Assembly (NCBI GenBank): GCA_002404835.1
Contig: DHKM01000017.1
Span: 1 to 13,402 of the forward strand
DNA: 13,402 nt
DNA from: Caryophanales bacterium UBA4694
Lineage (GTDB): Bacteria > Bacillota_I > Bacilli_A > RFN20 > CAG-288
Reading direction: 5' to 3'
Shown here: positions 8,152 to 13,402 of the stretch, in pieces
How the letters are laid out: each line of letters opens with the position of its first letter
Position numbering within the stretch: position 1 is the first letter of the stretch
Made by a program: the position numbers and the translations under genes
The notes under the pieces: generated by a model
Databases searched by the model: none
What the model saw: only the letters and a program-made list of their open reading frames with translations
What the model was told of the DNA's origin: nothing

Positions 8152-9370
8152 ACAACTGATCGAAAAATATGCCGAGCTGATTGTCAAGGTCGGAGCCAAT
8201 GTCCAAAAAGGACAGTATGTCATCATCCGTACCGGTGTATTCGAAGAAGAATTTGCCTCAATCGTTGCCCGTAAGTGCTACGAAGCAGGAGCCAAACGTG
8301 TTTTCGTCAAATGGCAGTCGAGTGTTATCGACAGCATCGACTACAGGTATGGAAGCGAAGACGATCTCAAACATGTCTTTGCCTTCGAAGAAGCAGAAGC
8401 CAAATTCTCGATGGATGAACGTCCGGTTTTGATTTGGCTGGACGGAGATGATCCGGATGGTCTAAAAGGAGTCGATGCCAACAAAGTGGCCAGAATCCGC
8501 CAGGCAAGATATCTGGTTACCGGAAAGTACAGGGAAGCAAGCGAGAACCATCATTCCTGGTGTATTGCCGGCGTTCCTTCGCTTCCGTGGGCGAGAAAAG
8601 TCTTCCCCGGTCTTGATGACAGCGAGGCAATGGAGAAGCTTTGGGAAGCTATCCTGAAGACTTCAAGAGCCTATGATGGAAACGGAATCGAAAACTGGAA
8701 GAAACATGATGCTGATTTGAAGATGAGATGCAAATATCTCAATTCACTCAGACTTAGGAAACTGATCTACAAGTCCTCCAATGGAACCGACTTCCAAGTT
8801 GGACTGATTCCGGGAGTCAAGTTTGCCGGTGGAGACGAAAAGACCATCGAAGGCCAGGTCTATTCTCCAAACATTCCTTCGGAAGAATGCTTCACTTCTC
8901 CTAGAAAAGGAGAAGCCGAAGGGATTGTCTATGCCACGAAGCCGCTTTCTTATCAAGGTCAGCTGATTGAAGATTTCTCTGTCCGCTTCCATGAAGGAAA
9001 AGCCGTCGAAGTCCATGCCAGACAGGGCGAGGATGCACTAAGATCCATACTGACTTTGGATCAAGGATCAAGTTATCTTGGGGAATGCGCTCTTGTTCCC
9101 TATCATTCACCGATCAATGAGACCGGACTTCTCTTCTTCAACACCTTATTTGACGAAAATGCCGCCTGTCATCTTGCTCTGGGAACCGGATTCCCGGAAC
9201 TCTATCCGGATTTCGAAAAATATACGGATGAGCAGATCCGCAGCTTCGGTATCAACAAATCCCTGAGCCATGTCGATTTCATGATCGGAAGTAAAGACAT
9301 GGAAATCAGAGGAATTACAGAAGACGGAAAAGAAGTGAAGATTTTCTATAAAGGAGATTGGGCATTCTAA
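8144..9370 (+). CDS. M29 family metallo-aminopeptidase (AmpS/PepS/AmpT type)
   Basis: M29 enzymes are cytoplasmic dimetal aminopeptidases that trim N-terminal residues from peptides. The 408-residue length is typical. Mapped onto the ligand set known for the family (E250, E316, H345, Y352, H378, D380), the protein shows E248 (SEECF), E314 (GECALVP), H343 (HLALG), F350, H376 and D378 (SHVDFMIG), a constant offset of two. The tyrosine is therefore phenylalanine here; a tyrosine lies four residues later (Y354). I chose the ATG at 8144 because AAGGAGG sits at 8131-8137 and the protein starts with the usual helix. The in-frame ATG at 8051 lies deep inside yitT and adds a basic stretch unlike the family. 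The gene ends at a strong terminator. Confidence 0.92.
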   Translation: MNEQLIEKYAELIVKVGANVQKGQYVIIRTGVFEEEFASIVARKCYEAGAKRVFVKWQSSVIDSIDYRYGSEDDLKHVFAFEEAEAKFSMDERPVLIWLDGDDPDGLKGVDANKVARIRQARYLVTGKYREASENHHSWCIAGVPSLPWARKVFPGLDDSEAMEKLWEAILKTSRAYDGNGIENWKKHDADLKMRCKYLNSLRLRKLIYKSSNGTDFQVGLIPGVKFAGGDEKTIEGQVYSPNIPSEECFTSPRKGEAEGIVYATKPLSYQGQLIEDFSVRFHEGKAVEVHARQGEDALRSILTLDQGSSYLGECALVPYHSPINETGLLFFNTLFDENAACHLALGTGFPELYPDFEKYTDEQIRSFGINKSLSHVDFMIGSKDMEIRGITEDGKEVKIFYKGDWAF

Positions 9371-9376
9371 AAAACT

Positions 9377-9416
9377 AAATCGGTTCCTTCTCAATTAAGA
9401 CGGAACCGATTTTCTT
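9377..9416. terminator. Bidirectional rho-independent terminator
   Basis: A perfect 11-bp stem joins AAATCGGTTCC (9377-9387) and GGAACCGATTT (9402-9412) around a 14-nt loop. On the plus strand it is followed by TTTTCTTTT, on the minus strand by AGTTTTTT. It sits 6 nt after the aminopeptidase stop and just after the stop of the convergent DNPH1-like gene, so it probably ends both transcripts. Confidence 0.9.
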
Positions 9417-9830
9417 TTAGTCCTCGATATTCAGAATTCTATTCAATTCATCAAAAAGTTCTTTTTCATTCTTGTACGGATGAATGTGGAAATAGGAATC
9501 TCCAGTCAGCATTGCAGAAAGTGCACTTCGTGTCGTATCGAAGAAGATGTGTACTTCCTTGTTATGGTTTTCACTGTAGCAAAGCTCGTATCCGACACCC
9601 AATGATGGGGTCGTGCATTCTGCAATGACGATATCTGCTTTTTTCAGCCACCCCGTATCCTGAAGATAAATATCTCTGTCGGTCTGCTTTTCTTCGATTT
9701 TGTCGATGTCTTTTCTTCCGATGTGCTCGGTCAGGACTTTATGCTTCCTTTTCATATAGGAGATGATTCTCTGATAAAGATCACAATCCTGATACCCGCC
9801 TCGGATACTTCCGCAGAAATAAATGTTCAT
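9417..9830 (-). CDS. DNPH1/Rcl-like 2'-deoxynucleoside 5'-phosphate N-hydrolase
   Basis: The protein probably cleaves the N-glycosidic bond of a 2'-deoxynucleoside 5'-monophosphate, giving a free base and deoxyribose 5-phosphate. In vertebrates Rcl/DNPH1 acts this way on hydroxymethyl-dUMP and so keeps the modified base out of DNA. The 137 residues match Rcl closely by eye: YFCGSIRGG (4-12), VLTEHIG (32-38), LQD (56-58), TPSLGVGYEL (74-83) and SALSAM (102-107). The Rcl catalytic set Y13, R19, D69, E93 and S117 maps to Y4, R10, D58, E82 and S105, all conserved. The fold is that of nucleoside 2-deoxyribosyltransferases. I chose the ATG at 9830 for its AGGAG ribosome binding site and because the glycosidase motif begins there; an upstream in-frame ATG lacks support. 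The gene is single, with no nucleotide-metabolism neighbours. Confidence 0.85.
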   Translation of the reverse strand: MNIYFCGSIRGGYQDCDLYQRIISYMKRKHKVLTEHIGRKDIDKIEEKQTDRDIYLQDTGWLKKADIVIAECTTPSLGVGYELCYSENHNKEVHIFFDTTRSALSAMLTGDSYFHIHPYKNEKELFDELNRILNIED

Positions 9831-9961
9831 AATTTCTCCTTTTTGAATGAAACAGACGTCTTCGCCTCTTATCCAGTACAATCCAAGACCGATCCAAACG
9901 ATAAAATCTTGCTTTTTGGAATGCCATTTGAGACAATGTGCGTTCACAAAACATATCTTTA

Positions 9962-9989
9962 ATGACTATCGAGATGAATCTAGTACAAT
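9962..9989 (+). promoter_or_regulatory. Promoter of the 32-codon small gene
   Basis: ATGACT (9962-9967, 4 of 6 to TTGACA), a 16-nt spacer and TACAAT (9984-9989, 5 of 6) form a plausible sigma-A promoter. Transcription would begin near 9996, about 53 nt before the small start codon. Confidence 0.5.
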
Positions 9990-10048
9990 TGCTGATGATT
10001 CGGGTTCAATGTTTACCGTGGCATACATCTAACAGGAGGGAAGAGACG

Positions 10049-10147
10049 ATGAAGCGTTTCAAGAAGATTTTGTCTATGCTTACGCAGGTGAGTCCTGATT
10101 TTATCTACACGGCATTCTTGCTGAGCAATGATTCCAATCTTATTTAA
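10049..10147 (+). CDS. Candidate 32-residue small protein, unknown function
   Basis: I do not recognise this product. A strong AGGAGGG (10034-10040) lies 8 nt before the ATG, and a promoter-like pair lies about 60 nt upstream. The peptide starts with a basic amphipathic stretch (MKRFKKILSML), continues with a moderately hydrophobic part (DFIYTAFLLS) and ends polar, which would suit a membrane-associated peptide. The TAA stop sits in the loop of an 8-bp perfect hairpin. The same frame stays open upstream to 9938, but that part has no ribosome binding site and includes the promoter. It could be a functional small protein, a toxin-like peptide or the translated part of a regulatory RNA. Being so short, chance cannot be excluded. 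Confidence 0.45.
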   Translation: MKRFKKILSMLTQVSPDFIYTAFLLSNDSNLI

Positions 10148-10161
10148 ATTGGAATGGATTG
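10126..10161 (+). repeat. Inverted repeat enclosing the small gene's stop codon
   Basis: ATTCCAAT (10131-10138) and ATTGGAAT (10148-10155) pair perfectly around a 9-nt loop that contains the TAA. CAAT (10126-10129) and ATTG (10158-10161) extend the stem beyond a small internal loop. No U-run follows, so this is not a standard terminator; it may stabilise the RNA end or affect termination of translation. Confidence 0.6.
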
Positions 10162-10196
10162 AATAAAACAGAACGGACTGATTCACAAATTAGAAT

Positions 10197-10215
10197 GAAG
10201 CGGTTTTTTTGCTTC
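10197..10215 (-). terminator. Weak hairpin after the hydroxyacid dehydrogenase gene
   Basis: On the minus strand GAAGC and GCTTC flank a 9-nt A-rich loop starting right at the stop codon, followed by ATTCTAATTT. The stem is short and the U-run broken, so the call is tentative. Confidence 0.3.
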
Positions 10216-11123
10216 TAGAAAAGTTTCTGACAGACCTCTTTCAAAGAAGAAATCGAAGCGTTCAGCTCTTCTCTTTCTTTTTCGTTTGTCTTGATAACCT
10301 CGACTTTGTCGATACCTTTCTTGTTCAAAACGCAGGGGAGAGAATAGGCAACATCCTCCGTTTCCATCACATGGCTGACGGGAAGGATTGCGTTTTCGTT
10401 TTCGAAGATGGCATTCACGATGCGGTAGACGCTTGCCGCAATGCCATAGCTTGTATTCCCTTTTCCGCTGACGATGTCCCAGCCTGCCTGGTTTGTCTTG
10501 TCGACGATTTCTTTTTTCTCTTCTTCGTCAAGTCCGACTTTCTTCTCGTTCAGAACCATGGCATTGGAGAAGATTCCTGCGCTTGTCTTGCCATGCTCGC
10601 CTAACATCATGACATCCATGATGTCGGATACTGGAACGTTCTTTTCTTTTGATAAAATCGAATAAAGCCTTGCCGTATCAAGAAGAGTACCTGTTCCGAT
10701 TACCCTGCTCCGTTCTAACCCAGTCATTTTATAGGCATAGTAAGTCATGACATCTACAGGATTGGATACAACGATGAGATAACCGTCAAAACCACTTTTC
10801 TTTATTGAGGAAAGGATACCGGTAAGAATCCGTTTTGTCGGTTCCAGCATAGACAAACGGTCGTTGGTTCCTGGTGTAGAGCTTGCTGCGGCTGTCAGGA
10901 TGATGAATGTTGAGTCTTTGTAGTCATTTTCGTTTCCCGGACGGATGGAGGCCGTGCTATTTAAAATCACTGCGGCATGTTCCATGTCCAGACTATCTGC
11001 CTTGGCTTTTCCTTCGTTTTTGTCGATCAAAACGATTTCGTCACCGAATCCCTTCAAAAGCAAAGTCAGTGCAATGCTTGAGCCGACGTTTCCGTCACCG
11101 ACGATTGTGATCTTGTTTTTCAT
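10215..11123 (-). CDS. NAD-dependent L-2-hydroxyacid dehydrogenase (LDH/HicDH fold)
   Basis: This 302-residue enzyme of the lactate/malate dehydrogenase superfamily should interconvert a 2-oxoacid and an L-2-hydroxyacid with NADH. It has the GxGxxG nucleotide motif (9-14), D34 after strand 2 (NAD preference), substrate arginine in DRL (R89), SNPVD (120-124), DTAR (149-152, R152) and catalytic GEHG (H177). The substrate loop reads SSTPGTNDRL (81-90). It lacks the glutamine of classic L-LDH and the arginine of MDH, and it is one residue longer. The loop, the VIGTGTLLDTAR block and the GKGNTSYG block look more like L-2-hydroxyisocaproate dehydrogenase than lactate dehydrogenase. The substrate may therefore be a branched or longer 2-oxoacid, with lactate as the alternative. 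GGAGG lies 5 nt before the ATG. It is divergent from rqcH. Confidence 0.85.
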   Translation of the reverse strand: MKNKITIVGDGNVGSSIALTLLLKGFGDEIVLIDKNEGKAKADSLDMEHAAVILNSTASIRPGNENDYKDSTFIILTAAASSTPGTNDRLSMLEPTKRILTGILSSIKKSGFDGYLIVVSNPVDVMTYYAYKMTGLERSRVIGTGTLLDTARLYSILSKEKNVPVSDIMDVMMLGEHGKTSAGIFSNAMVLNEKKVGLDEEEKKEIVDKTNQAGWDIVSGKGNTSYGIAASVYRIVNAIFENENAILPVSHVMETEDVAYSLPCVLNKKGIDKVEVIKTNEKEREELNASISSLKEVCQKLF

Positions 11124-11155
11124 AATGGCCTCCGTTTCAAAGCTGAATATATCCT

Positions 11156-11161
11156 ATCATA
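11156..11161 (-). promoter_or_regulatory. -10 element of the hydroxyacid dehydrogenase gene
   Basis: The minus strand reads TATGAT here, 33 nt before the start codon. A second TATATT lies at 11146-11151. The -35 region is T-rich with no clear TTGACA. Confidence 0.35.
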
Positions 11162-11201
11162 GAGAAAAAGAAAAGCAGGAAAAAATCTCAGCTTTTTCTC
11201 T
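11161..11201. repeat. 10-bp perfect inverted repeat between divergent promoters
   Basis: AGAGAAAAAG (11161-11170) and CTTTTTCTCT (11192-11201) are perfect inverted copies 21 nt apart. They lie between the -10 box of the dehydrogenase gene and the rqcH promoter, probably outside both transcripts. This suits a DNA-level operator. The low complexity of the arms weakens the case. Confidence 0.4.
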
Positions 11202-11224
11202 GTGGCTTTTCAAAACCCTACTTG

Positions 11225-11233
11225 TGGTACAAT
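11225..11233 (+). promoter_or_regulatory. Extended -10 promoter of rqcH, leaderless transcript
   Basis: TGGTACAAT is an extended -10 element ending 8 nt before the rqcH ATG at 11242. Transcription would start at about 11240-11242, on or next to the start codon. The -35 region is weak, as expected for an extended -10 promoter. Confidence 0.55.
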
Positions 11234-11241
11234 ATATTTCT

Positions 11242-12861
11242 ATGGCATTAGATAACATTACATTAGATATCATCACCGAAAAACTGAAATCGGAATTAGA
11301 AGGAACACGTTTTTCCAATCCGATGTTTCTGGGCGGATTCGATTACGGATTTCCATATGGGGAAGTAAGAAGCGATGACAAAAAAGGCAGGCATGGAACC
11401 TTTGTCTTTTCTCTAAATCCGACCAATCCTTTCCTCTGCTATTCTTATGACCGTTTTACAAAGGTGAATGACAATTCTCCCTTTTTCAACGGACTTAGAA
11501 AATTGGCATTAGCAACTGTGACGAAAGTGGAGAAAATCCAAGGAGAACGAATCATTCTGATTCATCTCAAGGCAAATCCGAACGATTTGACGGAAATCAA
11601 TACCGGATACGATCTGATCATCGAGATGTTTCCGAACCATCCCAATGTTCTGACTGTCGCTTACCCTTATGGAAAAATCGTCTCCCTCTATAAAGAAAGG
11701 ACGAATCTGGAGAAAGGACTTTTCATCGCAAGGAACACAACCTATTCCATGCCTTCTCCCCGTGAAAAACTTCCGTTGGATGTTTCCTCTCTGGAAGAGA
11801 CCAAACCATATCTCAACAACAACCTCTTCAAACATCTGACCCGATATGTCCAGGACAAGAAAATCCCGTTATCCAAAGCCGTGGAAGAACTGATGACATC
11901 CAAGGATATCTATATTCACGGGAAGGAAATCCTTCCTCTTTCCTTCGGCTTGGAAGATATAAAGAAAGTCGGAATCGAAAACGTTTATTCTACCCTTGTC
12001 GAAGATCAGAAAGAACTGGCAAAGAAGGATAAGGAAAAAGAACTCCTTGCCTTGATTGAAAAAGCAATCAAAGTCAATGAGAAGAAACTTATCAATCTCA
12101 ACATGGATCTTGAAGAAGCGAAAGAACATATGGTTTATCTTGAATGGGGACAGGAAATCTATCTTTACCAAGGTGAAATTAAAAAAGGAGATACCTTATT
12201 AGAAAAGGATGGTTATTCCATTCCGCTCGATCCACGATTTGATGCGCCCAACAATGCCAACCGCTACTTCAAACGATACCAGAAAGCAAAATCGGCTATT
12301 CAGATTCTTCAAAAACTCATCGTTAAAGCCAAGGAAGATCATGAATATCTTCTGAAAAAACAGCTTGAAGCCGGGGACGGAACCCCAAGAGATATCATGG
12401 AACTCAAAAGCGAACTTCTAGAAGAAGGATATATCAAAGAGGCCCAGGGAAAAAAGAACAACATCAAGAAAGTCAACCATCGAAAAGCCTATGAACCTCA
12501 TTATCTTAAGGTGCTAGGTGGCAAAATCGGTTTTGGCATGAATGGACTACAAAATGAAGAGCTCACGTTCAATGTGGCTACGAAAGATGATCTGTTCATT
12601 CATGTGAAGGACTATCCAGGAAGCCATATCGTCGTTTTGGAAGGAAAAGATAATCAGGATGTCGTTGAACTGGCAATGGAACTTGCTCTTTACCTCTCTC
12701 ATCTGGATAGCGGAGAGGTCTATCTTGCTAAGAGAAAATATGTAAAAAAGAATCAAAATCGAATCGGATTGGTTAATATTCTCAAATATGAAATAAAAGT
12801 TGTTAAGTATATAAGACCTGAATCGATTGCTATTTTTAAGAAAGAGCTGAAAAACGGATGA
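11242..12861 (+). CDS. rqcH: NFACT protein RqcH (Rqc2/NEMF homologue)
   Basis: RqcH binds large ribosomal subunits blocked by peptidyl-tRNA and recruits tRNA-Ala to add alanine tails that mark the stalled chain for degradation. The 539 residues show NFACT-N (about 1-220), a charged coiled-coil region (about 250-400, including the NANRYFKRYQKAK signature at 338-350) and NFACT-R (about 420-535, with HVKDYPGSHIVV at 454-465). The conserved D97-R98 pair of Bacillus RqcH corresponds to E102-R103. Older names are FbpA and fibronectin-binding protein. I chose the ATG at 11242 because MALDN aligns with the family start. There is no ribosome binding site, and an extended -10 box ends 8 nt before it, so translation is probably leaderless. 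The frame stays open upstream but crosses the neighbouring gene's start and has no family similarity. A good terminator follows. Confidence 0.92.
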   Translation: MALDNITLDIITEKLKSELEGTRFSNPMFLGGFDYGFPYGEVRSDDKKGRHGTFVFSLNPTNPFLCYSYDRFTKVNDNSPFFNGLRKLALATVTKVEKIQGERIILIHLKANPNDLTEINTGYDLIIEMFPNHPNVLTVAYPYGKIVSLYKERTNLEKGLFIARNTTYSMPSPREKLPLDVSSLEETKPYLNNNLFKHLTRYVQDKKIPLSKAVEELMTSKDIYIHGKEILPLSFGLEDIKKVGIENVYSTLVEDQKELAKKDKEKELLALIEKAIKVNEKKLINLNMDLEEAKEHMVYLEWGQEIYLYQGEIKKGDTLLEKDGYSIPLDPRFDAPNNANRYFKRYQKAKSAIQILQKLIVKAKEDHEYLLKKQLEAGDGTPRDIMELKSELLEEGYIKEAQGKKNNIKKVNHRKAYEPHYLKVLGGKIGFGMNGLQNEELTFNVATKDDLFIHVKDYPGSHIVVLEGKDNQDVVELAMELALYLSHLDSGEVYLAKRKYVKKNQNRIGLVNILKYEIKVVKYIRPESIAIFKKELKNG

Positions 12862-12872
12862 TTAATAAAATT

Positions 12873-12900
12873 AGTGTCACAAAAAAGTGGCACTTTTTTT
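12873..12900 (+). terminator. Rho-independent terminator of rqcH
   Basis: AGTGTCAC (12873-12880) pairs with GTGGCACT (12887-12894), eight pairs with one G-U, around an AAAAAA loop. A run of seven T follows. It lies 11 nt after the rqcH stop. Confidence 0.88.
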
Positions 12901-13131
12901 GTGGTTATATAGAGAAAATAGAGATGTGTAATTGATTTCTGCTGAGGCAAAGTAAGATTGAAATTATACCCTTATTTAAAAAATTGCGAAAAAAGAAAAA
13001 TGTTTTTTTCATAACGCTTGTATTCTTTCTTTAGGCGTAAAATTTCGATGCCTAGTGCAAAAATAAGAGGAAACAACTTTATAAGAAATTTTTCCCGTTT
13101 CCAAAAATGACTCAGAAAAATGAAAATTCGA
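12901..13131. other. AT-rich intergenic stretch, no gene recognised
   Basis: No convincing coding frame or RNA gene is visible. The stretch holds several A- and T-runs and two inverted repeats: TAGGC (13032-13036) with GCCTA (13050-13054), and GGAAAC (13069-13074) with GTTTCC (13097-13102). Neither is followed by a U-run. They could be operator sites for the gene downstream or the remains of a decayed gene. Confidence 0.4.
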
Positions 13132-13148
13132 GATTTTTGTGATATATT
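13120..13148 (+). promoter_or_regulatory. Extended -10 promoter of the right-edge operon
   Basis: ATGAAA (13120-13125, 4 of 6 to TTGACA), a 17-nt spacer and TATATT (13143-13148) preceded by TGA form a good extended -10 promoter. Transcription would begin near 13155, leaving a leader of about 45 nt. Confidence 0.6.
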
Positions 13149-13151
13149 GTC

Positions 13152-13193
13152 GCTGTTAGCAGCCTTGCTAGCTTAGTGATAAAACTAAGGAGG
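13152..13193 (+). promoter_or_regulatory. Structured leader ending in the ribosome binding site
   Basis: Small hairpins follow one another: GCTG/CAGC (13152-13163) or, as an alternative, TAGCA/TGCTA (13157-13170), then CTTAGT (13172-13177) with ACTAAG (13184-13189) around a 6-nt loop. The last arm contains the first three bases of the AAGGAGG ribosome binding site (13187-13193), so folding could lower translation. Confidence 0.4.
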
Positions 13194-13199
13194 AAAGAA

Positions 13200-13394
13200 A
13201 TGACACCTGATCAGCAGAAGAAATCAGAGACGGAAGAAGACAAAGGAAAAGCCGAGACACCCGCCAGTGACTCGGCAAAGACCTCAGGATATAATCCCAG
13301 GACCAATGAAGATTATATACCAAAGGCGAAGAGCCGTGCTCCGGATTCGGTCGGTATAGGCAGAGGAAGAACTTTTCATGAGGAGGATGCCTGA
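13200..13394 (+). CDS. Small acidic, disordered protein of unknown function
   Basis: I do not recognise this 64-residue product. It is rich in Glu, Asp, Lys, Ser, Pro and Thr, has no hydrophobic core and no signal peptide, and is probably unfolded by itself. The C-terminal half (NPRTNEDYIPKAKSRAPDS followed by VGIGRGRTFHEEDA) is less repetitive and could be a binding segment. The ATG at 13200 follows AAGGAGG by 6 nt; an in-frame ATG at 13176 lies before that site and inside a hairpin. Its last codons contain AGGAGG, which serves the next gene, so it is probably the first gene of an operon. A tether, a precursor peptide or an adaptor for the next product are possibilities without direct support. 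Confidence 0.65.
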   Translation: MTPDQQKKSETEEDKGKAETPASDSAKTSGYNPRTNEDYIPKAKSRAPDSVGIGRGRTFHEEDA

Positions 13395-13395
13395 C

Positions 13396-13402
13396 ATGGG
13401 TT
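13396..13402 (+). CDS. Start of a gene cut off by the window edge
   Basis: An ATG lies 1 nt after the stop of the small acidic gene, with AGGAGG at 13381-13386 placed 9 nt upstream. Only the codons for Met-Gly are visible. The spacing argues for translational coupling. Nothing can be said about the product. Confidence 0.5.

Noticed and set aside
9831..9947. A 39-codon N-terminal extension of the DNPH1-like protein
   Set aside because: The AGGAG site and the start of the conserved YFCGSIRGG motif both point to the internal ATG at 9830.
10945..11241. A 99-codon N-terminal extension of RqcH
   Set aside because: It runs antisense through the start of the dehydrogenase gene and across both promoters, and the family start aligns at 11242.
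12901..13131. A structured RNA gene or CRISPR-like repeats in the AT-rich gap
   Set aside because: Only short isolated inverted repeats are present, with no regular spacing, no tRNA-like fold and no terminator.

Overview
The window looks like a chromosomal housekeeping region of a low- to moderate-GC Bacillota bacterium. The evidence is strong AAGGAGG-type ribosome binding sites, a secA-prfB-yitT order resembling the secA-prfB-yvjA order of Bacillus, a FakB/DegV protein, an RqcH-type NFACT protein and an M29 aminopeptidase. UGA is used as a stop, and RF2 is present, so the code is standard. An Erysipelotrichia-like gut lineage is my guess, but nothing in the window proves it. I see no rRNA, tRNA, CRISPR array, insertion sequence or phage gene.

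Layout. The left end holds a small four-helix membrane protein (+). It meets tail to tail a two-gene minus-strand unit, a DegV/FakB-like lipid-binding protein followed by a GH13 alpha-1,6-glucosidase. Divergent from degV is a plus-strand run of secA, prfB, a yitT/yvjA-family membrane gene and an M29 aminopeptidase. Spacing inside this run falls from 35 nt to 9 nt to an 8-nt overlap, and it ends at a strong hairpin terminator that also serves the next gene from the other side. That gene (-) is a close relative of DNPH1/Rcl, a deoxynucleotide N-hydrolase. Next come a 32-codon candidate small gene (+), an L-2-hydroxyacid dehydrogenase of the LDH fold (-), and divergently rqcH (+). After the rqcH terminator lies about 300 nt of AT-rich DNA. 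A 64-codon disordered acidic protein (+) then starts, coupled to a gene cut off by the window edge.

How the genes relate. SecA drives protein export. RF2 ends translation at UGA and UAA, and RqcH rescues stalled 60S-type complexes by tailing nascent chains. The other genes deal with peptides, alpha-glucans, fatty acids, damaged nucleotides and 2-oxoacids.

Points worth a second look are: (1) rqcH appears to be transcribed leaderlessly from an extended -10 promoter; (2) RF2 lacks the programmed frameshift; (3) the secA leader can form two mutually exclusive hairpins, each followed by a U-run; (4) the SecA tail lacks the zinc-binding motif; (5) catalytic or ligand residues differ in RqcH (D to E) and in the M29 peptidase (Y to F); (6) two small genes of unknown function have good expression signals. 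No clearly new multi-gene system is visible. The best candidate for one is the truncated unit at the right edge.
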